Source: Streptomyces sp. BA2 | GTDB taxonomy: Bacteria; Actinomycetota; Actinomycetes; Streptomycetales; Streptomycetaceae | Reading direction: 5' to 3' | Assembly (NCBI RefSeq): GCF_009769735.1 | Contig: NZ_WSRO01000002.1 | Coordinates: 434,001 to 498,000, forward strand | DNA length: 64,000 bases | Shown here: positions 8,585-17,409 of the stretch, one piece after another | Position numbering within the stretch: the stretch's first letter is position 1 | How the letters are laid out: each line of letters begins with the position of its first letter | Notes under the pieces: model-generated | Told to the model about the DNA's origin: nothing | The model's database searches: none | What the model saw: the letters and a program-made list of their open reading frames with translations, nothing else | Position numbers and translations under genes: made by a program

Positions 8585-8974
8585 ATGAAGACCATCAGCA
8601 GCCAGACGATTCTGTTCCGCAACACCATGCGCATCACCGAAGGGCACCTGGAAGGGTTCCGCGAGGCGATCGCGAAGGCCGTGGGCTTCGCCGAGGAACA
8701 CGGTCCGCAGCTCATGGTGGAGACGTTCGTCGACGAGGAGCGGATGCTGGCGCACAGTTTCCAGCTCTACGCCGACTCCGACGCCATCCGCCTGCACTGG
8801 AAGCTCTCCGACCCCTACATCCGGGAAGTCATGGAGCACTGCACCGTCGACCACTTCGAAATCTTCGGCGCCCCCGAGCCGGACATCGTCGCTTCGCTCT
8901 CGACGCCGGATGGCGCTCCGTTTCCGTTCACGCTGACTCCACGCCTGGCCGGGTTCCACCGTCTCGTGACGTAG
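8585..8974 (+). CDS. Small conserved-looking protein, possible dimeric alpha/beta (ABM-like) fold
   Basis: 129 residues, function not recognised. The layout ILFRNTMRITEGHLEGFREAIAKAVGFAEEHGPQL...ETFVDEERMLAHSFQLYADSDAIRLHW resembles the ferredoxin-like strand-helix pattern of antibiotic-biosynthesis-monooxygenase (ABM) and stress-responsive dimeric barrels, but with an extra C-terminal strand pair. No catalytic motif is evident. The MerR-type promoter immediately upstream, with almost no leader between the -10 and the ATG, suggests inducible expression from a leaderless or nearly leaderless message. Confidence 0.75.
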   Translation: MKTISSQTILFRNTMRITEGHLEGFREAIAKAVGFAEEHGPQLMVETFVDEERMLAHSFQLYADSDAIRLHWKLSDPYIREVMEHCTVDHFEIFGAPEPDIVASLSTPDGAPFPFTLTPRLAGFHRLVT

Positions 8975-9035
8975 CCCGCCGCGGCTTGGGCCGTCAGCCG
9001 CGGAAAGGCGAAGGCTTCCCACCGGGTGGCGGCCG

Positions 9036-10139
9036 CTAGGACCGCGTCGCCTTCCTGCACTTGTCCCCGGAGGAATCGTCCCGGCCGACCGGCGCACTGT
9101 GGTCGTACGGGTCGACCTCCGTGCCGGCCTCGTCCGACGGCGGGTCCGTGCCGAAGGGCGGGGTGAGGTAGCCCGTGGGGGCGCCGCAGCCGCCGTTGGT
9201 CATGTCGTATTTGTACGAGACGATCGAGAACGTACCCGGCTCGGTGATCACCTTGTCAGGGTCGTCCCAGTTCAGGACCAGTTCACGCCGTACGATCGTG
9301 CGCACGATCTCGTCGTCGTCGCCGCCCGTGTCCGCGCGGGTGACCGGGTAGACGAAGGTGACGTCGGCGGTCACCTGGAGGGCGCCGCGCTCGCCCTCCC
9401 GGTAGGTGAGCCTGCCCCGGGTCTTCACGACGTCGCCGACCAGTTGGGTGCGGGAGGGCTTGAAACGGCTGAAGAGGAGGAGGGGGTCGTTCTTCTCGCT
9501 CGGGGTTCGGAAGGCGGTCTTCAGAAGGCCTTGGACGTCCTTCTGATGCGGGTTGATCAGTGCAATCGCCTTCTCGGGGCGCTCGCCCCGCAGCACTCCG
9601 CGGTCCAGGCCGGACGCGACGATGAAGTCCTGGCTGCGGGCCAGGGCCCGCTCGACCTCGGCCGCGCTCATCCAGCCGACCGCCCGGGCCTTCGGCACGG
9701 TGATCCCTGCCGCTCCGCTCCCCCAGCTCGCCGCCGGAGAACCGCGGAACGGCTTGTCCCGGGTGGGGCGTTGGGCCGCCTCCGCCGGGGGTGCCTGGGT
9801 CGGGCGGGCGGTCTCGGGTGCCGACGGCGGGGAGTCAGCGTCATCGCCGGCGAACAGGTCCATCGCCCGCCCCGGCACGAGCGCCACCGCCAGCAGCACC
9901 AGCGAGGCCAACAGCCCGGCCACGTACCAGCCCGTGCGTCGCTTGGGCCGTCCGGGCGTGTAGCTGCGCCAAGCCTCCACTCCGCGACCGGGCTCCGCGC
10001 GCAGCCGGTTCGCCACGTCGCGGGCCCGCGCCGACGGCTCCTTGGGCGCGTCGGTGCCACCCGCCACCGACTCGCGCAGAAACCGCTCCCACTCCTCGTC
10101 GGACCTGGACGAGCCGTCCGGCTCCGTACCCGCACCCAT
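9036..10139 (-). CDS. Single-pass membrane protein of unknown function
   Basis: About 367 residues from the ATG at 10139. A charged cytoplasmic N-terminus of ~65 residues, with DEEWERFLRESVAGG and DVANRLRAEPG, precedes one transmembrane helix at about residues 70-90 (GWYVAGLLASLVLLAVALVPG). A Pro/Ala/Thr-rich linker follows, then an extracytoplasmic domain containing LTYREGERGALQVTADVTFVYPV and RRELVLNWDDPDKV. This domain plan resembles SCO-type membrane proteins annotated only as hypothetical. No enzyme motif is visible. Confidence 0.78.
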   Translation of the reverse strand: MGAGTEPDGSSRSDEEWERFLRESVAGGTDAPKEPSARARDVANRLRAEPGRGVEAWRSYTPGRPKRRTGWYVAGLLASLVLLAVALVPGRAMDLFAGDDADSPPSAPETARPTQAPPAEAAQRPTRDKPFRGSPAASWGSGAAGITVPKARAVGWMSAAEVERALARSQDFIVASGLDRGVLRGERPEKAIALINPHQKDVQGLLKTAFRTPSEKNDPLLLFSRFKPSRTQLVGDVVKTRGRLTYREGERGALQVTADVTFVYPVTRADTGGDDDEIVRTIVRRELVLNWDDPDKVITEPGTFSIVSYKYDMTNGGCGAPTGYLTPPFGTDPPSDEAGTEVDPYDHSAPVGRDDSSGDKCRKATRS

Positions 10140-10327
10140 CCCCAACCCCCTGGCAAACAGCAGACCGCGGCCCACTCCCCTGGGACGCGTCCGCATAATG
10201 ACACAGAGCGCTGGCAGCGAGGCCAGAGGAGCTGACGTTACGGGCGCGGCCCCCGTTCTCAACTGGCCAACTGACACCACCGGGCCAGGCGACCCCGGTC
10301 TCACCGGTCCGGGCAGTAGGCCGTGGG

Positions 10328-10363
10328 TGCGGCCCGGCCCCTTCGCGGGAGGGCCGAGCCGCA
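10328..10363 (-). terminator. Hairpin terminator of chitinase gene
   Basis: Arms 10328-10340 and 10351-10363 pair over 13 bases with one mismatch around a 10-base loop, about 70 bases past the chitinase stop. Confidence 0.65.
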
Positions 10364-10430
10364 GCTCGGCGTGATCGAGGGGCCGTTGACGGGTCGGAGT
10401 CGGGGTCTGCCCGACCCGCCAGGCCGTTCA

Positions 10431-12170
10431 CTACGGAAGACTGTGCACCTTCGGGCCGACGGAGTTCGACCACGTGCTGCCCGCCGTCGCGTCCCAGTTC
10501 GTGGACCACGTCATGGCGCCGCGCAGCTCCGGGTACGTCTTCGACGGCTTGAAGGAGCCGCAGCCGGTGCCGCGGGTCAGGCAGTCGAGGGCGTTGTTCA
10601 CGACCGACGGGGCCACGTAACCGCTGCCCGCGCCGCGCGTCGATGCCGGGACGCCGATCCCGACCTGCGAGGGGTCGAGACCGCCTTCCAGCTGGATGCA
10701 GGCGAGCGCGGTCAGGAAGTCCACGCTGCCCTGGCTGTAGACCTTGCCGTCACAGCCAAGCATCGAACCGCTGTTGTAGTACTGCATGTTGACGACCGTG
10801 AGGATGTCCTTCACGTTCAGCGCCGTCTGGAAGTACCCGCCCGAAGTGGACTGCATGTCGATGGTCTGCGGCGCCATCGTGAGCACCATCTTCGAGCCCG
10901 CCTTCGCGGACAGCTGGCGCAGCGCCTTCGTCATGTAGGTGGGGTTGAGGCCGTTCTCCAGGTCGATGTCGACGCCGTCGAATCCGTACTCCTGCATCAG
11001 CGCGTAGGCGCTGTTGGCGAAGGCCGTCGCGGAGGCGTCGCTGTTGACCGAGATGGTGCCCTTCTCGCCGCCGACCGAGAGGATCACGGACTTGCCCGCG
11101 GCGCGTTTCGCGGCGATGTCCGCCTTGAAGTCGGCGGTGGAGGAGTAGCCGACGGCCGGGTCGAGGTTGAAGGTGATCTGGCCCGGCGTGGCGGTCGCGT
11201 CGGCGAAGGAGACGGCGATGATGTCGTACTGCGAGGACACGTCCCGCAGTTTCTGTACGGTCGCGCCGTTGTCGAAGTTCTGCCAGTAGCCGGTCAGCGC
11301 GTGCTTGGGCACGGTGCCACCGTCTCCGCCGCCGCTGCCCTTGGGCGTACGTACGGACACCGCCGTCGACTTCGCGGACTCCCCCGCCGCGTTCGTGGCG
11401 CTCACCTGGAAGTTGTAGGTGGTCTCCGGCGTGAGGCCGGTGATGGTCGTGGAGGCGCCGCCGGCCGAGGCGACCTTCGTGCCGTCGCGGTAGATGGTGT
11501 AGCCGGTGGCCGTGGACACCGGGGTCCAGGACAGGTCCACCGACGTGGATGTCGTCGTGCCCGCCTTGAGGCCGGCCGGCACAGCCGGTATCTCCACCGG
11601 GTCGGTGCCGCCGCCTCCGTCGGGTCCAAGGACGCTCACGTCGTCCACGTAGTACGCGCTCTGCCCGTACCAGCCGTGGGTGTACACGGTGACCGACGTG
11701 GTGTTCGCGCCGGTGGTGAAGCTGGTGGAGAGCTGCTGCCAGGCCGAGTTGCCCGGCGTCCAGGTCGACACGTCGGTGGTACCTGTGCCGCGGGCACCCA
11801 GGTAGGCATAGCTGCCCTGCACCCAACTGCTCATTTTGTACGTGGAGTTGGGCTTGACCGAGACGATCTGGGAACACTCGGCGTTGTTCTGGCCCGACGG
11901 GGTGGCCCTGAGGGCCTTCGTGCCGCCGTGCACGGGAGAGGAGACGGCGGCTCCGCTGTTCGCGGTGCACGTCCAGTTGCTCAGGTCCGACTCGAACCCG
12001 GCGTTCTTGGCAACGTTGACGTCTGCCGCCTTGGCGCCCGCCGCACCGGCGTCCGCCGACTGCGCAGGAGCGGCGAGCCCGGTGACGGCGAGCGCGGCGG
12101 CCGCACCGACGGCGATTGCCGCGCCGATTCTCTGGCGAACGCCGGGTCTGCCCTTACGTACACGGTCCAC
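10431..12170 (-). CDS. Secreted GH18 chitinase with carbohydrate-binding and FnIII domains
   Basis: Endo-chitinase that cleaves beta-1,4-N-acetylglucosamine polymers. From the GTG at 12170 (GGAGG upstream) the product is 579 residues. In order it has a signal peptide ending near GLAAPAQSADA; a beta-sandwich CBM-like module (about 42-180, NAGFESDLSNWTC); an FnIII domain (about 190-285); and a GH18 domain from about residue 290 (ALTGYWQNF). The catalytic DGVDIDLE signature lies near residue 397, with the Glu as proton donor. SVGG strand 3 is also present. Further in-frame sequence upstream of 12170 overlaps the promoter dyad and is not a likely start. The DasR-like site at 12239-12250 suggests control by N-acetylglucosamine signalling. 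Confidence 0.93.
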   Translation of the reverse strand: MDRVRKGRPGVRQRIGAAIAVGAAAALAVTGLAAPAQSADAGAAGAKAADVNVAKNAGFESDLSNWTCTANSGAAVSSPVHGGTKALRATPSGQNNAECSQIVSVKPNSTYKMSSWVQGSYAYLGARGTGTTDVSTWTPGNSAWQQLSTSFTTGANTTSVTVYTHGWYGQSAYYVDDVSVLGPDGGGGTDPVEIPAVPAGLKAGTTTSTSVDLSWTPVSTATGYTIYRDGTKVASAGGASTTITGLTPETTYNFQVSATNAAGESAKSTAVSVRTPKGSGGGDGGTVPKHALTGYWQNFDNGATVQKLRDVSSQYDIIAVSFADATATPGQITFNLDPAVGYSSTADFKADIAAKRAAGKSVILSVGGEKGTISVNSDASATAFANSAYALMQEYGFDGVDIDLENGLNPTYMTKALRQLSAKAGSKMVLTMAPQTIDMQSTSGGYFQTALNVKDILTVVNMQYYNSGSMLGCDGKVYSQGSVDFLTALACIQLEGGLDPSQVGIGVPASTRGAGSGYVAPSVVNNALDCLTRGTGCGSFKPSKTYPELRGAMTWSTNWDATAGSTWSNSVGPKVHSLP

Positions 12171-12238
12171 GGAATGCCTCCAGGGAGAAGCGACGGGAGA
12201 AGGTGAGAGCCGGTGGCCACCGCTACTGTGCGTAAAGC

Positions 12239-12250
12239 TGGTCCAGACCA
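12239..12250. promoter_or_regulatory. DasR-responsive element (dre-like) at chitinase promoter
   Basis: TGGTCCAGACCA, a near-perfect palindrome matching the core of the dre consensus (TGGTCTAGACCA). A related half, GTCAAGACCT, follows about ten bases on, recalling the direct repeats of Streptomyces chitinase promoters. It lies about 70 bases upstream of the GTG start. Confidence 0.75.
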
Positions 12251-12364
12251 ATCAAGTTGTCAAGACCTCTGGAGAAGCGAACCGATCGGGAAGCACTCGA
12301 GGCGACACGGAATGCGGCCCGGACGAGGGCGCCCCCTGCACGAACGCCCATCTGCGGTACCGGG

Positions 12365-13657
12365 TCAGAACCGGGCGTGCGTGGTGATGTCCGACTCGAA
12401 CTGGTTGATCATCTGAGGCGTCACCGTAGGACGGCACTGGGCGATCGCCTCCAGATACCCCGCCGTGCTCGCGCCCGGCAGTGCCTCCGTGGCGGCCGGC
12501 TGCCCGCCGGCCGAGACCAGATCGCGCTCGAAGGAGTTCTGGGCGGCGATCCGGGCGGCGTGCTCGATGTCAGCGGGCGTGAACAGGTCGCTCGCTGCCA
12601 CCAGTTCGTCAATGTCCACCTCCGGTCGGCCGTCGGTGTAGCGCGACCAGATCGCCGCCCGGGCCGCCTTGTCCGGCGTACCGATCGGGATCAGGTAGTC
12701 GAAACGACCGGGCCGCAGGAAGGCCGGATCCAGGGAGCGGATCGAGTTCGTCGCACAGACCAGGAGCCGTTCGTCGCGCTCCCGGAAACCCGGGATGAGC
12801 TTGAGCAGTTCGTTGGTCACCCCGTGCATCCCGCCGGGCTGCGCCGGTTCCTGGCGGACCGGGGCGATCTCTTCGACCTCGTCGATGAAGACCAGGACTC
12901 GTTCCAGTTCAGCGATCGCTGCGAATGCGGAGCGCAGTGCCGCCGCCAGATTGCCCCCGTCGGCCAGCCGCGAGGGCAGGATCTCCACGAACGGCCAGCC
13001 GAGCCGCGAGGCGATCGCGCGTGCGAAGGTCGTCTTGCCGGTACCCGGCGGGCCGAACAGACCCACCGCCCGCGGCGGGCGCACACCGTGTCGCGCCGCA
13101 CGCTCCGGCTCGGCGAGCGGAAGCACGACCCGCCGTTCGATCAGGTCCTTCTCCCGCTCCATGCCGACGACCTTGGCCCACAGGTCACCGGGCAGCAACC
13201 GGCCGCCGAGGTCATCGAGGAGACTGGCGGCGGGCCCGTGCACCGGCTCGACCTTTTCGAAATAGGCGACGGCGGGCCGACGGGTGTAGCCCGCGTTGAG
13301 GAGTCCATCGCCGAACAGGTCCTCCTCGGGCAGGACGTAGGCGATACGGCCGACCCGCGCGGCGACCAGGCGGCGCTCGAGTTCGACCAGGAGCGCGCTG
13401 GCCAGGCCCCGCCCCCGCCAGGCCGGGGCGATCGCGATCCGCATCACCCAGGCCCGCTCCCCGGCCACACAGGCGAGGGCCGTCCCGATGGGTACGCCCT
13501 GGTGGACAGCGACGACGCCCGGCTGGCGGGAGGTCAGGGCACTGATGCACTCCGCCACGGAGAAGACGGATTCCTGGCCGAGCTCGGCCGTGGTGTCCAT
13601 CAGGTGGACCACCGCGGCGAGGTCGCTCTCACGGTAGTCATGGATCAGCCAGTTCAC
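12365..13657 (-). CDS. GNAT acetyltransferase-AAA+ ATPase fusion protein
   Basis: 430 residues with two domains. Residues 1-145 form a GNAT fold: VVAVHQGVPIGTALACV, AWVMRIAIAPAWRGRGLASALLVEL (acetyl-CoA loop) and IAYVLPEEDLFGDGLLNAGY. Residues about 160-400 form a classical AAA+ module: Walker A GPPGTGKT (about 202), Walker B LVFIDEVEE (about 256), second region of homology VCATNSIRSLDPAFLRPGRFDY with sensor and arginine-finger positions, and a C-terminal helical lid. The lid and PGRFDY resemble FtsH/proteasomal-type ATPases, but there is no protease domain. A role coupling acetylation to remodelling of a partner can only be inferred. It stands alone between the chitinase and a repeat-rich gap. 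Confidence 0.85.
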   Translation of the reverse strand: MNWLIHDYRESDLAAVVHLMDTTAELGQESVFSVAECISALTSRQPGVVAVHQGVPIGTALACVAGERAWVMRIAIAPAWRGRGLASALLVELERRLVAARVGRIAYVLPEEDLFGDGLLNAGYTRRPAVAYFEKVEPVHGPAASLLDDLGGRLLPGDLWAKVVGMEREKDLIERRVVLPLAEPERAARHGVRPPRAVGLFGPPGTGKTTFARAIASRLGWPFVEILPSRLADGGNLAAALRSAFAAIAELERVLVFIDEVEEIAPVRQEPAQPGGMHGVTNELLKLIPGFRERDERLLVCATNSIRSLDPAFLRPGRFDYLIPIGTPDKAARAAIWSRYTDGRPEVDIDELVAASDLFTPADIEHAARIAAQNSFERDLVSAGGQPAATEALPGASTAGYLEAIAQCRPTVTPQMINQFESDITTHARF

Positions 13658-14165
13658 AGGTCCCGCCCCTCGATCGTTCTCGTTGTCGCGCCGCTGCGGC
13701 GAGGCTAGGGGCGCAGGAGGTCACGGGTCGTGCGCCACAGTGCACAAGGCACGAGGGGCAAACGCTACGAACCGTCACTGGGCGTACGGCGCCGATCATG
13801 CGCGGAGTCCCCTCGGATTGGCCTCCGGCCCTTCGCGCATGGCCCTTCGCGCATGTCGCATGGCCCTTCGCACATGGCGCATGTCGCATGGCCACGCGTA
13901 GCGATAACTCACGTGCGCCGGGTCCATACGGGGACGTGTCGTGGGCGCGTTCCTGCGCCGGAGACTTCGGCGGCGGCAGTGTCCTGTCCGGCCTACGGCC
14001 TAGTTGTTCCTTATGTAGCGAACTTGAGGTGACTTCACATACCCCAGGCCATGTAGCCGTCCGCATTCCCCCACGTTCTGATACTTCGAACGCGTGCGGG
14101 GGCGGGCGTCGCTCTGGCCTGAGTTGCGTCACCCTCCCCGCAGTTTCCTGTTGTTTCCCGGGTGC
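13658..14165. other. Repeat-containing intergenic region
   Basis: No gene is supported. The region holds a 20-bp-unit repeat (13828-13893) and an imperfect G/C-rich dyad at about 14068-14105. Local base composition is less GC-extreme than neighbouring genes. It probably marks the breakpoint where the 5' part of the adjoining MFS gene was lost. Confidence 0.6.
13828..13893. repeat. Degenerate short tandem repeat
   Basis: Repeated blocks built from CCCTTCGCGCATGG and GCATGTCGCATGG, about three to four imperfect copies. Confidence 0.7.
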
Positions 14166-15208
14166 AGCTCTGCCTCGCTGCTGTGCGGCACCGCGACCGA
14201 ACCGGGCATGCTGATCGCCGCCCGCGTGCTCCAGGGCGGTGGAGCCGCCGTGATGATCCCGCAGGTCCTGGCGACCCTCCACGTCACCTTCGACGGCGAG
14301 CACCGCAGCAGGCATTCGGCCTGTACGGGGCCGTCCTGTCGCTCGGCTCCGTCCTGGGCCCTCTCCTGGGCGGCGTGCTCACCGAGGCCGACCGCCTCGA
14401 TCTCACCGGCATGCTCCTGTCCGCGCTGGCCGTGGTCCTGATCGTCTTCCCGCTCACCGAGGGCCATGCCCACCACTGGCCGCTGTGGTGCTTCGCCATG
14501 CTCGGCGGCGGCTTCCTTGTGCTCGGCGTCTTCCTGCGCCACCAGCAGCGCAGGAAGGACGATGCCCCGCTGGTGGTGCTGTCCCTCTTCAAGGGCAGGG
14601 AGTACTCCGGCGGCCTGTCGGCGCAGCTGATGCTCGGCTCGTTCTGTGGGCTGTTCTTCATGACCTGGACGCAGTACCTCCAGCGCGGCCTGCGCATGAG
14701 CCCGTTCCAGGGGGTCGTGGCCTTCATGACGCTCGCCCTCGGCGAGCTGGCCGGTGCGACGGTCGCGATGAAGACCTCCGGGCGCTTCGGACGCCGCCTG
14801 CCCCAAACCGGAGTTCTGATCGCCCTCGGATCGATGGCGGCTTATGGGCTCCAGGTCTTCAGCCGACAGGGCGGCCTCACGCTCCTTGCGATGACCGTCC
14901 CCCTTCTGGTGCTCGGGTTCGGCCTCGGCACGATCGGCGGACCGATCGTCGACATGTCGCTCGCCAGGGTTCCGCACGAGAGCGCCGGTTCCGCCTCGGG
15001 CCTGTTCAACACCGCGATGCATCTGGGCGTAGCTCTCGGCACCGCGCTGACTGCCCTGGTGTTCTTCTCCGCCACCGGCGGCTCGTCCGAGGCCATGGTC
15101 AACCGCGACGCGTTCATCCCCGTGCTCTGGTGGGCCGGCGGTGTCTTCGCCGTGATGTGGGCCCTGATGTTCGCCCTGCCCAAGCACGCGAACAGCCAGA
15201 CCGACTGA
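14166..15208 (+). pseudogene. Decayed MFS drug-efflux transporter (5' truncated, frameshifted)
   Basis: Sequence clearly derived from a 14-helix (DHA2-like) major facilitator. The first part reads SASLLCGTATEPGMLIAARVLQGGGAAVMIPQVLAT in one frame, the family's helix 3-4 motif. Near 14305 the reading passes to another frame and continues AFGLYGAVLSLGSVLGPLLGG, then through about ten more helices to the stop at 15208. The N-terminal helices 1-2 and any start codon are absent, so the break is both a truncation and a one-base frame change. A sequencing error could explain the frameshift but not the missing 5' end. A strong hairpin follows the stop. Confidence 0.85.
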
Positions 15209-15222
15209 ACCACTTATGCCGG

Positions 15223-15250
15223 CGGTGGCACCCGGATCCGGGCGCCACCG
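15223..15250. terminator. Bidirectional hairpin terminator
   Basis: 28-bp nearly perfect dyad (CGGTGGCACCC centred on GGATCC) 14 bases past the end of the MFS remnant. The convergent neighbour on the minus strand ends at 15355, so it could serve both strands. Confidence 0.65.
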
Positions 15251-15354
15251 TCCTGGCCCTCCCAGTGTCAGCCTTACCGCCACCCGATGTCCGCCCACGG
15301 GCAGTTCGGCCAGACGCCGCAGGTTCCGGCTGTGCATATCGGCCAGACCCAATT

Positions 15355-16047
15355 TCAACGAGCCCTGTCACGCCGCGCGACTCGCTCGAGAAGCCTCTGC
15401 CGAGGACCGTGTGCTCGCTCGCCGACGGTGCCCAGCAGCGCCCAGGCAGTGGCTTGGTTTGCACTGATCACAGGCTTGCCCAGGCGCCTTTCGAGGCGGG
15501 GAAGGGCGTCGTAGGTGGGCAGCGCGGTGCAGCTGATGAAGACCGCCTCGGCCTCGGGGTGGTCTCCGCCGACAACCGCCTCCACCACCTGCTCTTCCTC
15601 CAGGGCGTAGACGTCCTCGACCGCATCCAATGCCAACGCTGTGAAGTTCACGATGTAGAAGCCCCAATCCCGCAGGTAGGCGGCAAGCAAGCCACCGACG
15701 GGGTCTTGGTAAGGGTGGACAACTGCCAGACGGCGGGCTTCAACCGCACCGAGCGCGTCGACCGCTGCCCCGCTGGTCGTCAGCGCCTGCCGCGCACCGT
15801 AGTACCTCATCGCTTCGCACAACGCCCGCTCCCCCGCCACGCCGTCGACAAAGCTGCAGGCCGTGCACAGATACGCCACTGCTTCCGCGCCACGTTGCAC
15901 GAGTTCACGGATCGGTTCTGCCAGTACGTCCGCTCTGCCCAGGCGGGAGACCAGCTCCAGATTGTCCCGGTAGGGAACGTCCTCGGTGTAGGTCATCGAC
16001 CACTCCACACCCGACGGGCACCACCGTCGCAACTCCTCGGGACGCAT
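15355..16047 (-). CDS. Asp/Glu racemase-superfamily protein (maleate isomerase/arylmalonate decarboxylase-like)
   Basis: 230 residues with two pseudo-symmetric halves, each holding a catalytic-type cysteine: AYLCTACSF (about residue 60) and VFISCTALPTYDAL (about 170). These correspond to the two Cys of maleate cis-trans isomerases, racemases and arylmalonate decarboxylases. DALPRLERRLGKPVISANQATAW near the C-terminus is typical of the family. The N-terminus is shorter than usual: the first beta-strand with its substrate-binding residues is mostly missing before the ATG. The frame is open upstream only to a stop (RRYGFDF before the Met), without a start codon, although a GGAGG lies there. It may therefore be N-terminally damaged. 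Confidence 0.78.
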   Translation of the reverse strand: MRPEELRRWCPSGVEWSMTYTEDVPYRDNLELVSRLGRADVLAEPIRELVQRGAEAVAYLCTACSFVDGVAGERALCEAMRYYGARQALTTSGAAVDALGAVEARRLAVVHPYQDPVGGLLAAYLRDWGFYIVNFTALALDAVEDVYALEEEQVVEAVVGGDHPEAEAVFISCTALPTYDALPRLERRLGKPVISANQATAWALLGTVGERAHGPRQRLLERVARRDRAR

Positions 16048-16126
16048 GAAGTCGAACCCATACCTCCGAGGCTAGCGGGAGAGTTATGCGACCACCGCCG
16101 GCCCGTGCCGCCTCGCTGTGGAAGGC

Positions 16127-16870
16127 TCATCCACCGCGGGCGGGGTGAAGACCGGGCGGGTCGGGCGGGGGTTGGCCGGTGAGGCAGGTGATCAGGTCGG
16201 TGCACAGGTCGCGAAGTTTGATGTTGCGGTGCTGAGCGGCCCTGCGCAGGATCGCGAAGGCCTCCGAGCTGGAGCAGCGCTGCTGGGCCATGATGATGCC
16301 GGTGGCCTGATCGATGACAGCGCGTGAGCGCAACGCCTGCTGCACCTCCACGGTGAACTGGCATGCCTGATGCATGCGCTGAGCCAGGATGATCGCGCCG
16401 GTGGCCTGCTCGGCCAGGGCGCGCAGGGGCGCGAGGTCCACATCTTCGAAGCCATGCGGGGAGGGCGCGTAGAGGTTCAGGGCGCCAGCGGTATCGGAGT
16501 GCGCGGCGATGGGGAACGACAATGAGGAGCGTGCTCCGATCGCGACCGCGTGAGCGGGGTAGCTGCCCCAGCGCTGTTCGTCGCTCAGATCCGGCACGTG
16601 AACTTCGGCGCCGGTGCGCAGAGCCTGCAAGCACGGGCCGTCTCCCAGCCCGTACTGCTCCTCGTCCAGGTCCGGGGCACTGGTCCCCGCGCTGGTAACG
16701 GTCCATACGCAACCGGCCTGTTGCAGGGTGACGCCGCACCCGGTCGCCTTGGGGGCCCGGGTCATCGCCGCTTCGGCCAGAGCGTGCAGGAAACCGTCGA
16801 GGGTTTCGGTCTCCAGCAGCAGATCAACCAGACTGGACACCCTCGGGGGTTCATGGTTCTCGGAAGTCAT
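16127..16870 (-). CDS. GAF-ANTAR domain antitermination-type regulator
   Basis: 247 residues from the ATG at 16870, which has AAGGGA eight bases upstream. Residues about 10-150 form a GAF domain (YGLGDGPCLQALRTGAEVHVPDLSD, RSSLSFPIAAHSDTAGALNLYA). Residues about 160-225 form an ANTAR RNA-binding domain (QQALRSRAVIDQATGIIMAQQRCSSSEAFAILRRAAQHRN). ANTAR proteins bind paired hairpins in nascent RNA and allow read-through; the GAF part senses a ligand or redox state. A second GAF-ANTAR gene diverges from it across a repeat-rich gap, and a third, broken one follows that gene. Confidence 0.88.
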   Translation of the reverse strand: MTSENHEPPRVSSLVDLLLETETLDGFLHALAEAAMTRAPKATGCGVTLQQAGCVWTVTSAGTSAPDLDEEQYGLGDGPCLQALRTGAEVHVPDLSDEQRWGSYPAHAVAIGARSSLSFPIAAHSDTAGALNLYAPSPHGFEDVDLAPLRALAEQATGAIILAQRMHQACQFTVEVQQALRSRAVIDQATGIIMAQQRCSSSEAFAILRRAAQHRNIKLRDLCTDLITCLTGQPPPDPPGLHPARGG

Positions 16871-17409
16871 CTCGTGTCCCTTCCGCAGGGCCCCAGGCAG
16901 CCCGCCGACCGGGGTAGGGGCTGAAGTCACCGAGGTCAACGGCTTCCACAGCCGCAGGGACACATCCCGGCACACGGCACACGGCACACGGCACCCGCAG
17001 ACCGCAGACCGTAGACCGGCCTGGGGAAATGCGCCGCACCCCACGGGTGCCCCGCCCGTGCAATCTGACACCCCTCAACAACACCGCACTGGAGCACATC
17101 CGGCATGTCGGCATGCGTAGAAGGAGGTTGGGCTCAGCCAGGACTGTTACGCGCACGTGCGGCACAGCCCGCGTGCGTGCGGCACAGCCCGCGTGCGTGC
17201 GCTACACCTCGCGGGACCCGCGCACGAGGGGCCTCACCAGAGAGCCTCACCAGAGAAATGTGAAGCAAGAGCAGACTGCCCGGGATAACTCCCGAGGGAG
17301 TGGGCAATCCGAGTCGAGTGGCACGCGAGGCGGCTACGCTTGCCGGTCTCGTGCGGTGCGGGTGCTGCAGATCATGGTGGTCCAAGCGTGATGGACGGAG
17401 GTGCCCAGG
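16871..17409. other. Divergent promoter region filled with short tandem repeats
   Basis: The 540-base gap between the two divergent GAF-ANTAR genes holds no supported gene. It contains four different tandem repeats: GGCACAC units at about 16969-16995; GCAGACC-type units at 16997-17019; an exact 20-bp repeat at 17161-17180 and 17181-17200; and an exact 13-bp repeat at 17231-17243 and 17244-17256. Promoters for both genes must lie here, but no convincing -35/-10 pair could be fixed. Confidence 0.7.
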
